Assembly: GCA_900109485.1 (NCBI GenBank)
Contig: FOAY01000003.1
Location: forward strand, 1 to 64,000
Direction of reading: 5' to 3'
From: Kosakonia sacchari
GTDB taxonomy: Bacteria; Pseudomonadota; Gammaproteobacteria; Enterobacterales; Enterobacteriaceae
Length of the DNA: 64,000 bases
The translations under genes and the position numbers were made by a program. This document shows, piece after piece, positions 1 to 8,428 of this stretch. How positions within the stretch are numbered: position 1 is the stretch's first letter; each line of letters begins with the position of its first letter. Under the pieces are notes generated by a model. That model saw only the letters and a list, made by a program, of their open reading frames with translations, was not told the origin of the DNA and made no database searches.

Positions 1-1
1 G

Positions 2-33
2 TAGGCCGGATAAGGCGCAGCCGCCATCCGGCG
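2..33. repeat. REP element
   Basis: A repetitive extragenic palindromic unit: GGCCGGATAAGG followed by a CCATCCGGC arm. It lies directly before lyxK. Such units usually sit between or after transcripts, so the gene upstream of the window probably ends just before it. Confidence 0.8.
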
Positions 34-95
34 AATGAAGCACGGTGGCGGGATCGCCTGGCCGAATAAGCGGCAATAGCAACGAGAGCATAAAG

Positions 96-1601
96 ATGAG
101 TGAAAAAGAGACCTTCTGGCTGGGTATCGATTGTGGCGGTACTTATCTGAAAGCCGGTTTATATGACAGCCAGGGCCGGGAGCACGGCATTGAGCGCCAG
201 CCATTGAAAACGCTCAGCCCGCAACCAGGCTATGCCGAGCGCGATATGCACGCGCTGTGGACGGCGTGTGCCGAAACGATTTCCCGCCTGCTAAAACAGA
301 CCCACACACCAGGGGAACTCATTCGCGGCGTGGGGATTTCGGCACAGGGGAAAGGGTTATTTCTGCTCGATAAAAACGACCAGCCGTTGGGAACGGCGAT
401 CTTGTCCTCTGATCGCCGCGCGCTGGATATTGTCCGGCGCTGGCAGCAGGATGGTATTCCGCAAAAACTCTATCCGCTCACCCGCCAGACGTTATGGACC
501 GGGCACCCGGTTTCGCTGCTGCGTTGGGTGAAGGAGAACGAACCGCAACGTTACGCACAGATTGGCTGCGTGATGATGGGGCACGACTATCTGCGCTGGT
601 GCCTGACCGGCCGCAAAGGCTGCGAAGAGAGCAATATCTCCGAATCCAATCTCTACAACATGGAAAGCCAGCGCTACGACGCGCGATTGTCGCAGTGGCT
701 GGGTATTCAGGAAATTGACGCCGCGCTGCCGCCGATTGTCCGCTGCGCTGAAATCTGCGGGGAAATCACCGCTCAGGTAGCCGCCATAACCGGTCTGGCG
801 GCGGGTACGCCCGTCGTTGGCGGTCTGTTTGATGTGGTTTCCACCGCACTCTGCGCCGGATTGCAGGATGAGCAACGGCTCAATGCGGTAATGGGAACAT
901 GGGCGGTGACCAGCGGTATTGCCAACGGGCTTCGTGACCACGAAGCGCATCCTTATGTTTATGGTCGCTACGTCAATGACGGCCAGTACATCGTGCATGA
1001 AGCCAGCCCGACCTCCTCCGGCAATCTGGAGTGGCTCACCGCCCAGTGGGGCGACATCTCTTTCGACGAAATCAACCAGGCAGTAGCCAGCCTGCCAAAA
1101 GCGGGCAGCGAGCTGTTCTTCCTGCCGTTTCTCTACGGCAGCAACGCCGGGCTGGAGATGACCAGCGGTTTTTACGGCATGCAGGCGCTGCACACCCGCG
1201 CGCATCTGTTGCAGGCGGTGTATGAAGGCGTGGTGTTCTGCCATATGACTCACCTCAATCGCATGCGGGAACGCTTTACCGCGGTACGCGCGTTGCGGGT
1301 TACCGGCGGCCCGGCGCACTCCGATGTGTGGATGCAGATGCTGGCGGATGTCAGCGGCTTACCGGTGGAATTACCGCAGGTGGAAGAGACCGGCTGCTTT
1401 GGCGCAGCGCTGGCGGCGCTGGTCGGCACCGGCGTATTCCGCGATTTTCACCACGCGCAGCAAACGCTGAAGCACGACATTCGCACACTCACGCCCGATA
1501 TGGCCGCGCGCGCCGCCTACCAGCGCAAATACGCGCATTACCAGTTTTTGATTGAAGCACTACAGGGCTTTCACGCCCGCATTAAGGAGCAGACGTTATG
1601 A
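96..1601 (+). CDS. lyxK: L-xylulose kinase
   Basis: Cytoplasmic FGGY-family sugar kinase that phosphorylates L-xylulose (and probably 3-keto-L-gulonate) with ATP to feed the three downstream enzymes. The N-terminal phosphate-binding motif GIDCGGT is at residues 10-16, the catalytic Asp in GGLFDVVS is D246, and the C-terminal ATP-site motif GGPAHSDVW lies near residue 405. At 501 residues it matches E. coli LyxK almost throughout. The start at 96 gives MSEKETFWLG, which aligns with the E. coli N terminus; an in-frame ATG at 45 would add 17 residues overlapping the REP flank. The stop overlaps the next start as ATGA, so the four genes are coupled. The yiaK-O dehydrogenase and transporter genes that precede lyxK in E. 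coli are not in the 95 bases visible upstream. Confidence 0.93.
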   Translation: MSEKETFWLGIDCGGTYLKAGLYDSQGREHGIERQPLKTLSPQPGYAERDMHALWTACAETISRLLKQTHTPGELIRGVGISAQGKGLFLLDKNDQPLGTAILSSDRRALDIVRRWQQDGIPQKLYPLTRQTLWTGHPVSLLRWVKENEPQRYAQIGCVMMGHDYLRWCLTGRKGCEESNISESNLYNMESQRYDARLSQWLGIQEIDAALPPIVRCAEICGEITAQVAAITGLAAGTPVVGGLFDVVSTALCAGLQDEQRLNAVMGTWAVTSGIANGLRDHEAHPYVYGRYVNDGQYIVHEASPTSSGNLEWLTAQWGDISFDEINQAVASLPKAGSELFFLPFLYGSNAGLEMTSGFYGMQALHTRAHLLQAVYEGVVFCHMTHLNRMRERFTAVRALRVTGGPAHSDVWMQMLADVSGLPVELPQVEETGCFGAALAALVGTGVFRDFHHAQQTLKHDIRTLTPDMAARAAYQRKYAHYQFLIEALQGFHARIKEQTL

Positions 1602-2254
1602 GCCGACCATTACTGCAACTGGCGATCGACCATACCAGCCTTGCGGCGGCACACCGTGATGTGGCGCTATTACAGGATCACGTGGACATCGTCGAAGCCG
1701 GCACCATTTTATGCCTTAGTGAAGGGCTAAATGCCGTGCGCGCCCTGCGCGCGCAGTGCCCGGAGAAGGTCATCGTTGCCGACTGGAAAGTGGCCGATGC
1801 CGGAGAAACGCTGGCGCAACAAGCGCTGGGCGCGGGCGCGAACTGGATGACCATTATCTGTGCCGCGCCGCTGGCGACCATTGAGAAAGGCCACGCCGTG
1901 GCACGCGCGCATAACGGTGAAATTCAGATCGAGCTGTTCGGCAACTGGACCTTTGATGATGCCCGCGACTGGCACCGCATTGGCGTGCGTCAGGCGATTT
2001 ACCACCGCGGACGCGATGCACAGGCCAGCGGCCAGCAGTGGGGCGAGGCTGATCTGGCGCGGATGAAAGCGCTGTCGGATATCGGCCTTGAACTGTCGGT
2101 GACCGGCGGCCTGCAGCCTGCCGATCTGCCGCTGTTTAAAGATATCAACGTCAAAGCCTTTATTGCCGGGCGCGCGCTTTCCGGCGCGGCGGATCCAGCG
2201 CAAACCGCAAGCGATTTCCACGCGCAAATTCGCGCCATCTGGGGAGACAACTGA
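1598..2254 (+). CDS. sgbH: 3-keto-L-gulonate-6-phosphate decarboxylase
   Basis: Decarboxylates 3-keto-L-gulonate 6-phosphate to L-xylulose 5-phosphate. It is a Mg2+-dependent beta/alpha barrel of the orotidine-monophosphate-decarboxylase suprafamily. The active-site residues of this family are in their usual places: D11 (AIDHTS), E33 (VEAGT), and K64 and D67 in DWKVADAG; the YHRGRD loop follows near residue 136. At 218 residues it is full length and closer to SgbH than to UlaD in wording, judged from memory. It is coupled to lyxK by a 4-base overlap and to sgbU by TGATG, so the stoichiometry of the pathway enzymes is probably set translationally. Confidence 0.93.
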   Translation: MSRPLLQLAIDHTSLAAAHRDVALLQDHVDIVEAGTILCLSEGLNAVRALRAQCPEKVIVADWKVADAGETLAQQALGAGANWMTIICAAPLATIEKGHAVARAHNGEIQIELFGNWTFDDARDWHRIGVRQAIYHRGRDAQASGQQWGEADLARMKALSDIGLELSVTGGLQPADLPLFKDINVKAFIAGRALSGAADPAQTASDFHAQIRAIWGDN

Positions 2255-3114
2255 TGCGCACTCATCCGTTAGGTATTTATGAAAAAGCGCTGGCGAAAGA
2301 GCTGAGCTGGCCGGAGCGGCTGGTACTGGCGAAAAGCTGCGGTTTCGATTTTGTTGAAATGTCGGTGGATGAAACCGACGAGCGCTTATCGCGGCTGGAG
2401 TGGAGCACCGCGCAGCGGGCATCGCTGGTGGAAGCGATGCTGGAGACCGGCGTGGCCATTCCCTCGATGTGCCTCTCTGCGCACCGCCGTTTTCCGTTTG
2501 GCAGCCGCGATGAAGCGGTGCGCGAGCGGGCGCGCGACATCATGCGCAAAGCGATTCGTCTGGCGCGCGATCTCGGTATTCGCACCATTCAGCTTGCCGG
2601 TTACGACGTCTATTACGAAGAGCATGACGAAGGCACGCAGCAGCGTTTTGCCGAAGGGCTGGCATGGGCGGTGGAGCAGGCCGCCGCCGCGCAGGTAATG
2701 CTGGCGGTCGAGATCATGGATACCGCTTTTATGAACTCGATCAGCAAATGGAAAAAGTGGGATGAGATGCTCGCGTCGCCGTGGTTCAGCGTCTATCCGG
2801 ATGTCGGCAACCTCAGCGCGTGGGGCAACGATGTCAGTGCCGAACTGTCGCTGGGTATCGACCGTATTGCCGCCATTCATCTGAAAGACACGCAGCCGGT
2901 GACCGATGACAGCCCCGGCCAGTTTCGCGATGTGCCGTTTGGTGAAGGCTGCGTCGATTTTGTCGGCGTGTTCCGCACGCTGCAACAACTGAACTACCGT
3001 GGCGCATTTTTGATTGAGATGTGGACCGAAAAAGCCAAAGAGCCGGTGCTGGAGATTATTCAGGCGCGGCGCTGGATTGAAGCGCGTATGCAGGAGGGAG
3101 GATTCGCATGTTAG
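2254..3114 (+). CDS. sgbU: L-xylulose-5-phosphate 3-epimerase
   Basis: Converts L-xylulose 5-phosphate to L-ribulose 5-phosphate, the step between SgbH and SgbE. It is a TIM-barrel protein of the xylose-isomerase-like/endonuclease IV fold, 286 residues, the same length as E. coli SgbU. Conserved blocks include [10 protein letters not shown] (about 30-40), AVEIMDT with a metal-ligand Glu (about 152-158), [12 protein letters not shown] (about 181-192), IHLKDT (about 208) and FLIEMWTE near the end, which together supply the metal-binding Glu, Asp, His and Glu. It overlaps sgbH by one base (TGATG) and sgbE by seven, so it sits in the middle of a tightly coupled operon. Confidence 0.93.
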   Translation: MRTHPLGIYEKALAKELSWPERLVLAKSCGFDFVEMSVDETDERLSRLEWSTAQRASLVEAMLETGVAIPSMCLSAHRRFPFGSRDEAVRERARDIMRKAIRLARDLGIRTIQLAGYDVYYEEHDEGTQQRFAEGLAWAVEQAAAAQVMLAVEIMDTAFMNSISKWKKWDEMLASPWFSVYPDVGNLSAWGNDVSAELSLGIDRIAAIHLKDTQPVTDDSPGQFRDVPFGEGCVDFVGVFRTLQQLNYRGAFLIEMWTEKAKEPVLEIIQARRWIEARMQEGGFAC

Positions 3115-3803
3115 AACAACTGAAAGCCGAGGTGCTGGCCGCCAACCTGGCGTTGCCCGCTCACCATCTGGTGACCTTTACCTGGGGCAATGTCAGCGCC
3201 GTGGACGACACGCGCACGCGGATGGTGATCAAACCGTCCGGCGTGGAATATGACGTGATGAGTGCCGACGATATGGTGGTGGTGGAGATTGCCAGCGGGC
3301 GCGTGGTGGAGGGCAGCAAAAAACCGTCCTCCGATACGCCGACGCACCTGGCGTTATATCGTCGTTTTCCGCAGATTGGCGGCATTGTGCATACCCACTC
3401 GCGCCACGCCACTATCTGGTCGCAGGCCGGGCTGGATCTGCCCGCGTGGGGCACCACGCACGCCGATTACTTCTATGGCGCTATTCCCTGTACGCGGCTG
3501 ATGACCGAAGAGGAGATCAACGGCGAATATGAGTATGAAACCGGCGAAGTGATCATCAAAACCTTTGAACAGCGCGATATTGACCCGATGCAGATCCCGG
3601 CGGTGCTGGTGCATTCCCACGGCCCGTTTGCGTGGGGCAAAAACGCGGCGGATGCGGTGCATAATGCGGTGGTGCTGGAAGAGTGCGCTTACATGGGGCT
3701 GTTCTCGCGCCAACTGGCTCCACAGCTTGCGGAGATGCAGCAGGCGTTGATGGACAAACACTATCTGCGTAAGCACGGTTCGCACGCCTATTACGGCCAG
3801 TAA
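3108..3803 (+). CDS. sgbE: L-ribulose-5-phosphate 4-epimerase
   Basis: Final step of the pathway: L-ribulose 5-phosphate to D-xylulose 5-phosphate, which enters the pentose phosphate pathway. It is a zinc-dependent class II aldolase/epimerase. The three zinc-ligand histidines are H95 and H97 in [10 protein letters not shown] and H171 in HSHGPFAWG; the phosphate-binding TWGNVS motif is near residue 25. At 231 residues it is full length and very close to E. coli SgbE. It starts inside the last codons of sgbU and is followed six bases after the stop by a strong terminator, so it is the last gene of the operon. Confidence 0.94.
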   Translation: MLEQLKAEVLAANLALPAHHLVTFTWGNVSAVDDTRTRMVIKPSGVEYDVMSADDMVVVEIASGRVVEGSKKPSSDTPTHLALYRRFPQIGGIVHTHSRHATIWSQAGLDLPAWGTTHADYFYGAIPCTRLMTEEEINGEYEYETGEVIIKTFEQRDIDPMQIPAVLVHSHGPFAWGKNAADAVHNAVVLEECAYMGLFSRQLAPQLAEMQQALMDKHYLRKHGSHAYYGQ

Positions 3804-3808
3804 ACGCC

Positions 3809-3837
3809 AGCCGGGGGAGAGCGTCCTCCGGCTTTTT
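3809..3837 (+). terminator. Rho-independent terminator of the lyxK-sgbE operon
   Basis: AGCCGGGGGA pairs with TCCTCCGGCT (one G-T pair) around a 5-base loop, followed by five T. It begins six bases after the sgbE stop. Confidence 0.85.
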
Positions 3838-3930
3838 ACTCACCATTCTCGGTGGTCCCTTCCTGCTGCTCTTCGCGCAAAAAATCACATAATCCGCAGT
3901 CGGTTTCTATACTGACTGCGGAGGTGATGG

Positions 3931-4128
3931 ATGAAGAAAATGTTGTATTCGTTGTTTGCCAGTCCCGATCGGTTATTGCAGGTGATGAGCCATAGCGAGA
4001 TCCAGGATTCGATTGAAGATGGCGATCGTATTGTTGTTGATGCCGACGGTAATACCTCGGTGAATATTCACTGCCAGCAGGTGCAGGACGATTTTAAACG
4101 TCATGTTGACGCATTGAAGAGGGCGTAA
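3931..4128 (+). CDS. Small protein of unknown function (65 aa)
   Basis: I do not recognise this family. The ATG has a good ribosome site (GGAGG about 8 bases upstream) and the reading frame is G+C-biased like its neighbours. The protein is soluble in appearance, with no signal peptide or membrane segment, an acidic middle (SIEDGDRIVVDADG) and a basic end. It stops two bases before the next start, so it is almost certainly co-transcribed and coupled with the membrane protein that follows. The pair sits between the sgbE terminator and a gene-poor A+T-rich stretch. Confidence 0.65.
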   Translation: MKKMLYSLFASPDRLLQVMSHSEIQDSIEDGDRIVVDADGNTSVNIHCQQVQDDFKRHVDALKRA

Positions 4129-4130
4129 AT

Positions 4131-4892
4131 ATGGGAACCGCCATCTTCATGGTCTTAATGGTTTGCGGCTACTGGTATACCTCGCACGATCTCTCCACGC
4201 GCTTTAAATTCAAACGTAGCTTCGGCTGGGATGTCTATTTTCTGGTGGCGCTTTACGGCTGCGTTTTTGTCCTGCAGGGCATTCTGGCCACGGCGCTGTT
4301 ATGGCTGTGCTTGTTAATCGCTTCCACCGTGATGAACCAACTGCCTGCGGAATTTGGCCCGCAAACGCACCATCTGCAGATGAGTTTTATGAACTGGAGC
4401 TTTTTAGGCATTCAGGCGCCGGTGGTGATTATGCTGGCGTTTGCCGTTCTGTTTTGCCTCTGGCGATCAAACTGGTCCGGCAGCGCGCGGCTGGACAGTT
4501 CCGGGCGTCGTGAACTGTATAAACATCTGTCGCGCGCCAACGGCGTGGAGGGGCTGATTTATCAGTGTATGGAAACGGGCGATCTGGCGTGGATAACGCT
4601 TAAGTCGCAGCGCATTTACATCGGCATGATCCTCACTGCCACTTTTGACAGCGGCGATGCGAACAACATTGTGCTGATCCCGATGCTGAGCGGCTATCGC
4701 GATGAAAAGACGCTGGATCTGCATGTCGAGCACAACTACAGCGCGTGGTACGCCGAACACAATATTGAGCTGGCTTCCGGCCCGCGCCCGGCGCTGGATT
4801 TCCGCAAAGTGCTGTTGTTATCACAGGTTGAGAGCCTGTCGCTGTTTGACCCGGCGCAGGTGCTGGCAATGGGGATTCATCGCCAACTCTGA
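4131..4892 (+). CDS. Conserved-looking inner-membrane protein, function unknown
   Basis: A 253-residue protein with three hydrophobic stretches in its N-terminal half (about residues 1-19, 35-68 and 87-111; the second is long enough for two short helices), then a soluble domain of about 140 residues. The soluble part includes LKSQRIYIGMILTATF, a beta-rich segment that might place it near DUF6338-type proteins, but I cannot confirm that. No catalytic motif is visible. It begins two bases after the 65-residue small protein and ends with no obvious strong terminator. Codon use resembles the neighbouring core genes, so it is probably resident rather than recently acquired. Confidence 0.65.
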   Translation: MGTAIFMVLMVCGYWYTSHDLSTRFKFKRSFGWDVYFLVALYGCVFVLQGILATALLWLCLLIASTVMNQLPAEFGPQTHHLQMSFMNWSFLGIQAPVVIMLAFAVLFCLWRSNWSGSARLDSSGRRELYKHLSRANGVEGLIYQCMETGDLAWITLKSQRIYIGMILTATFDSGDANNIVLIPMLSGYRDEKTLDLHVEHNYSAWYAEHNIELASGPRPALDFRKVLLLSQVESLSLFDPAQVLAMGIHRQL

Positions 4893-5211
4893 TAAAAATC
4901 CCCGGGAGTGCTGACATTTACCTGGTCTGGTTTTTACGCAGGCCGGGTACGCGGAGCGTCATTTGATAATCCCGAAGTGTGGATTTTTTAATGACAAATA
5001 ATGATGGTTATTCAGGATAAAGGTTTTATTTTTTTGTTTAAGACGAAATAAGAAAGGGTTTTATGATTCATTTTTATGGGCCTGTCTTAAATTTTCCTCG
5101 CACAATAGACCAATTAATTTTCATTCTGAATAAATTGTGCGATATACATGTAAAAATGTTAGTTATATAATTCAAAAACTACACACCGCAATGCCTGAAT
5201 GGGAAACTATA
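4893..5211. other. A+T-rich intergenic stretch
   Basis: About 320 bases without a supported gene. Base composition shifts sharply to A+T-rich with long T runs near 4985 and 5020, marking the boundary to the next gene. I see no RNA gene or clear promoter that I would defend. Confidence 0.4.
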
Positions 5212-5586
5212 ATGGAAGAGGTTCAATTTTATAACAATGGTAATGTAAGTATTACAAACTCAAGATTTATGGTTGGCTCGACCACTTATGCTATGAACGG
5301 GGTGACATCTGTAAAGCGTGGCCAGACCAAGCCGTCGAAAGTAGCGCCAGTAATCCTTGCTATTATTGGGTTAATCATGCTTTTTGCCGCCGCAACACTG
5401 ATGTTTAAGGGCATTGGCATTCTCCTTGTAGTGATTGCAGTAGCATGGTTCAAATCAATTAAGCCTGAATATATCGTATTTCTTAATAGCGCATCGGGTG
5501 AATCACAAGCCTTATCAAGCACAGATAGAAAATATATTGATGATGTTATTAAATCGTTAAATGACGCTATTATTCATCGCGGGTAA
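5212..5586 (+). CDS. DUF6232-like membrane protein
   Basis: A 124-residue protein with the layout of the DUF6232 family: a short N-terminal beta region (VQFYNNGNVSITNSRFMVG, then TTYAMNGVTSVKRG), two adjacent hydrophobic helices (about residues 42-79) and a C-terminal soluble tail. Function is unknown; relatives are often found near mobile or secretion-related genes. I chose the ATG at 5212 because family members begin just before the VxFYxxG segment; an upstream in-frame ATG at 5137 would add a charged, unrelated extension. The gene is noticeably more A+T-rich than its neighbours, which suggests acquisition. There is no partner gene on the same strand within 500 bases. Confidence 0.65.
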   Translation: MEEVQFYNNGNVSITNSRFMVGSTTYAMNGVTSVKRGQTKPSKVAPVILAIIGLIMLFAAATLMFKGIGILLVVIAVAWFKSIKPEYIVFLNSASGESQALSSTDRKYIDDVIKSLNDAIIHRG

Positions 5587-6129
5587 TATTACACCTTCCT
5601 TCTTGAATGATTGAAAATCCTCATTACTGCTAAAAAATGCCCGATAGCGTTGATGCGCACCGGGCTTAATTTTTTACCGACAAGCGATGCGAAACGCATC
5701 CGGCAACGATCTTTCTGGCTTTACACCCGATTCGCTATTACTGGCTGTGGCACAGCGGCGACAGGTTTATCAACGTGGAGATATTTATCCAGTAAATTGC
5801 TCTGGATGTAGTGCAGCAGGCCGCCATTCAGTTTGTCAAAACGGAAATAGACCAGCTGCGACACAAGGAAGAAGCTGGCGGGCAGCGCCCGCATAATCAA
5901 TCTCAGATTTATCAATGTGCTGGTGGACTGTTGTCGATATATAACATTAAAATACTTTAAATTCATGTGGTTATGTAGTAAGTGATTCGCATCGTGAAAG
6001 ATCCCCACCAGGATTTATGGGTTCTTATTCCGTCATCCAGGGCGCAATATCCCGACCTGGGGATATTGGTGGTTTTATCCCTTTGTCGGGATAACGATAA
6101 ACGCCCGCAAGTGAAAAGGAGAGGCTCCC
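5587..6129. other. Gap with no supported gene
   Basis: 540 bases. A hairpin-like GCCCG...CGGGC with a T run near 5640-5680 may terminate the upstream gene. A minus-strand frame at 5721-5894 (57 codons, starting MRALPASFFLVSQLVYF) looks like a remnant of a membrane protein but has no convincing ribosome site. A small inverted repeat GCGGGC-AGC-GCCCGC lies near 5878-5892. The 100 bases before 6130 must hold the promoter of the SdpI-like gene; an AAGGAGAGG ribosome site is clear. Confidence 0.35.
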
Positions 6130-6459
6130 ATGAACGAAACCTTTATTTACCTCAGCATGGGTTGCCTGGTTCTGATGGCGCTGGCGATCCCGCTGGCGCG
6201 GCTGCGCATTAAACCGAACCGTTTTTACGGCGTGCGCACGGCGCGGACGCTGCACGATGAGGCGGCCTGGTATCGCGCGAATCGCGTATTTGGCGTGGCG
6301 ATGCTGCTTTGCGGCGCGGCGTTTTTTCTGCTCTCTGCGCTGCTCGGCAACTGGCGCGAGAGGGGGAGCCCAGCGATCAGTGTCGTGTTGTTTTTGATGG
6401 CGGTGTCGGTTCCGGCGTTAGCGGCGCTGGTGACGAATAAAAGCGGAGAAGCGCGATGA
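6130..6459 (+). CDS. SdpI-family membrane protein
   Basis: A 109-residue protein with three hydrophobic helices (about residues 5-24, 56-76 and 83-101). The segment between the first two, RIKPNRFYGVRTARTLHDEAAWYRANRVFG, is the hallmark of the SdpI/YfhL family, whose founder protects Bacillus against the SdpC toxin. In proteobacteria the role is unproven. The ribosome site AAGGAGAGG sits about 7 bases before the ATG. Its stop overlaps the next start (ATGA), so it is translated together with a MafI-like immunity protein. No toxin gene is visible beside the pair. Confidence 0.75.
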   Translation: MNETFIYLSMGCLVLMALAIPLARLRIKPNRFYGVRTARTLHDEAAWYRANRVFGVAMLLCGAAFFLLSALLGNWRERGSPAISVVLFLMAVSVPALAALVTNKSGEAR

Positions 6460-6731
6460 TGGGCGCAAGAGTGAAAGCCTTTGGCGCACGCTTCCTCGGG
6501 CGTGTTGATGCTGAAAGGCTGCAATTTGCCATCGATTATGTGGATTACAACGAAAGCGGGCTGGCCTTTGAAACGATCTGCGATTACCTCATTGAAGCGA
6601 ATGCTCCCATCAGCGAAGAAGAGTACCGGCTGGCGGAAGAACTGTACCGCGATATGGAAATGAAATGGGGCGGCAACTGCCTGAGCTATATGAAAGCGCA
6701 GATCGTAACAGGAAACTCATTACAACCCTAA
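6456..6731 (+). CDS. MafI-like immunity protein
   Basis: A 91-residue acidic cytoplasmic protein. The central part, with AIDYVDYNESGLAFETICDY followed by ISEEEYRLAEEL, resembles the MafI family of immunity proteins, which neutralise polymorphic MafB-type toxins; this is by eye, not by search. The start overlaps the stop of the SdpI-like gene and offers two adjacent ATG codons. No cognate toxin lies in the flanks, so it may be an orphan immunity gene kept as protection, or a housekeeping relative. It is followed by a REP unit and then the convergent chemoreceptor gene. Confidence 0.55.
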   Translation: MMGARVKAFGARFLGRVDAERLQFAIDYVDYNESGLAFETICDYLIEANAPISEEEYRLAEELYRDMEMKWGGNCLSYMKAQIVTGNSLQP

Positions 6732-6784
6732 ATACTCCTGGCGCGGCTATTCCGCAGCCAGAGAAGGATTGAGGATTTAGGCCC

Positions 6785-6816
6785 GATGCCGGATGGTGCG
6801 CATGCCACCCGGCATT
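6785..6816. repeat. REP element
   Basis: GCCGGATGGTGCG...CACCCGGC palindrome located between the convergent MafI-like and chemoreceptor genes, four bases after the chemoreceptor stop. Confidence 0.75.
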
Positions 6817-6820
6817 TCGG

Positions 6821-8359
6821 CTACAGCCTGAACGCATTCACACCATTCAGCAGCTTCCCGGCCTGATGACTGAGCGAATTGGCGGCGGTCGCCATCTGTT
6901 CGACCATTGCGGCGTTCTGTTGCAGGTTGCCCTCCATCTGGCTGACGGCAATATTCACCTGCTCAATACCGTGGCTCTGTTCGCTGGATGAGTTATTCAC
7001 CTGATTAATCAGCAATGTGGTTTCGTCCACTGCGCCCAGCGCATTATTCATTCGCGTGGTGACGCTGGCGGCATAACTGACTCCGTCACTGACATTCTTA
7101 ATCGCTTCATCGATCAGCCCGCGAATATCCCGTGCCGCAACGGATGAGCGGTGCGACAGCGAACGCACTTCGCCCGCCACAACGGCAAAGCCTTTGCCCT
7201 GTTCACCCGCGCGGGCAGCTTCCACCGCCGCATTCAGCGCCAGAATGTTGGTCTGGAAGGCGATGCTGTCAATAATGTCGGTGATTTCAGAGATCTTCGC
7301 CGATGAAGCGGAAATATCGTCGATCGATTTTTGCAGGGAACTCAGTTCGCGATGACTTTCATTCATCATCGTCTGCAGACGGCCAATAAAGGTATTCGCT
7401 TCATGCGCGTTGTCCTTATTCTGTTTCACCGTCGCCGAAAGCTGGTTCATGCTGGCGGCTGTCTGTTCCAGCGAGGACGCCTGTGATTCGGTGCGTGAAG
7501 AGAGATCGTCGTTGCTTTTGGCGATTTCAGTGGCGGCGGTATCCACCTCGCTGCTGGCCTCTTTCACGCTGCTTAATACATTGCGGATTTTGTCTATCAG
7601 GCCATTAAAACTCGCCGCAGTCGCGCCCAGTTCATCTTTTTTAGTGAGATCCACTTTCAGGGTTAAATCCAGTGATTCGCTGATAGTGCCCATGCTGGTT
7701 TGTAGATTTTTCAACCCCTTATTCAGATAACCAAGAATGAGTGAGGCAAATACGGCAATCAGCACTAATAAAAAGATAATTGTTGAAATTAATAACCAGA
7801 ACGTATTTTGATACTGTGTATGGTTATTCGCCGCATATTCCTTAGCGATATTATAATTGCGCTTCAACATTTCAGAAATATTCGCACTCAATGCGGAGGA
7901 CGCATTGGCAATAATTCCGCCATCTGACACCAACTGCCGTGCAGCATCGATACCGTCACGGTGATAAACGCCTGTCATCGATTCTGCTTTCTGCGCATAA
8001 TCATCAAAGGATTGTTGCGTGCTGGCCAATTGCTGGGCATCAGTATCATCACTGATTAAATTCGCTTTGTAATATTCCAGTATCGCTTTGGTTTTATTCA
8101 ACTCATCTTTCGCCTGCGCCATATGCTTAGTAAAAACGGCTTCATCATTAATCAGCAGTGACATCAGAATTTGCCGCCTTGCCTCTTCGCGATGCTGTAG
8201 CGCCTCGCTGAGTTTACTGATACTTGGCAGACTATTATCAATAACATAATCAAAGCGTTCTTGTGCTTTGTCTAACGCGCGAATACTCAAGCCGCCGAGC
8301 AGAAGCATGGCGACAAAGGTAATGGCAAAAACAAATAGCAGTTTTTTTAAAATAGTCAT
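6821..8359 (-). CDS. Methyl-accepting chemotaxis protein
   Basis: Membrane chemoreceptor of 512 residues. Order: N-terminal membrane helix (about 7-28), periplasmic four-helix-bundle ligand domain (about 30-185), second membrane helix (about 187-211), HAMP linker, and a long cytoplasmic coiled coil with the nearly invariant tip DSIAFQTNILALNAAVEAAR (about 365-384) that contacts CheA and CheW. Methylation-region glutamine/glutamate pairs are present (SSLEQTAASMNQL). The protein ends NGVNAFRL, without the NWETF-type pentapeptide that recruits CheR and CheB, so it depends on other receptors for adaptation. The ligand is unknown. A sigma-28 promoter lies just upstream, so it belongs to the flagellar regulon. 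The gene stands alone, not beside cheAW. Confidence 0.9.
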   Translation of the reverse strand: MTILKKLLFVFAITFVAMLLLGGLSIRALDKAQERFDYVIDNSLPSISKLSEALQHREEARRQILMSLLINDEAVFTKHMAQAKDELNKTKAILEYYKANLISDDTDAQQLASTQQSFDDYAQKAESMTGVYHRDGIDAARQLVSDGGIIANASSALSANISEMLKRNYNIAKEYAANNHTQYQNTFWLLISTIIFLLVLIAVFASLILGYLNKGLKNLQTSMGTISESLDLTLKVDLTKKDELGATAASFNGLIDKIRNVLSSVKEASSEVDTAATEIAKSNDDLSSRTESQASSLEQTAASMNQLSATVKQNKDNAHEANTFIGRLQTMMNESHRELSSLQKSIDDISASSAKISEITDIIDSIAFQTNILALNAAVEAARAGEQGKGFAVVAGEVRSLSHRSSVAARDIRGLIDEAIKNVSDGVSYAASVTTRMNNALGAVDETTLLINQVNNSSSEQSHGIEQVNIAVSQMEGNLQQNAAMVEQMATAANSLSHQAGKLLNGVNAFRL

Positions 8360-8401
8360 AACGGCCTCAGGTACATTCCATTTCCAGGGGTAACGTTATT
8401 T

Positions 8402-8428
8402 TTATCGGCGACTAAAGGGAAATCTTCA
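8402..8428 (-). promoter_or_regulatory. Sigma-28 (FliA) promoter of the chemoreceptor gene
   Basis: On the minus strand TGAAGATT (-35, 6 of 8 to TAAAGTTT), an 11-base spacer, then GCCGATAA (-10, exact consensus). It lies 43 bases before the start codon, the normal arrangement for flagellar class 3 genes. Confidence 0.85.

Noticed and set aside
5721-6008. 95-codon minus-strand frame in the gap after the DUF6232-like gene
   Set aside because: Part of it looks protein-like (a hydrophobic segment near 5850), but there is no ribosome site and no family; noted only as a possible remnant.
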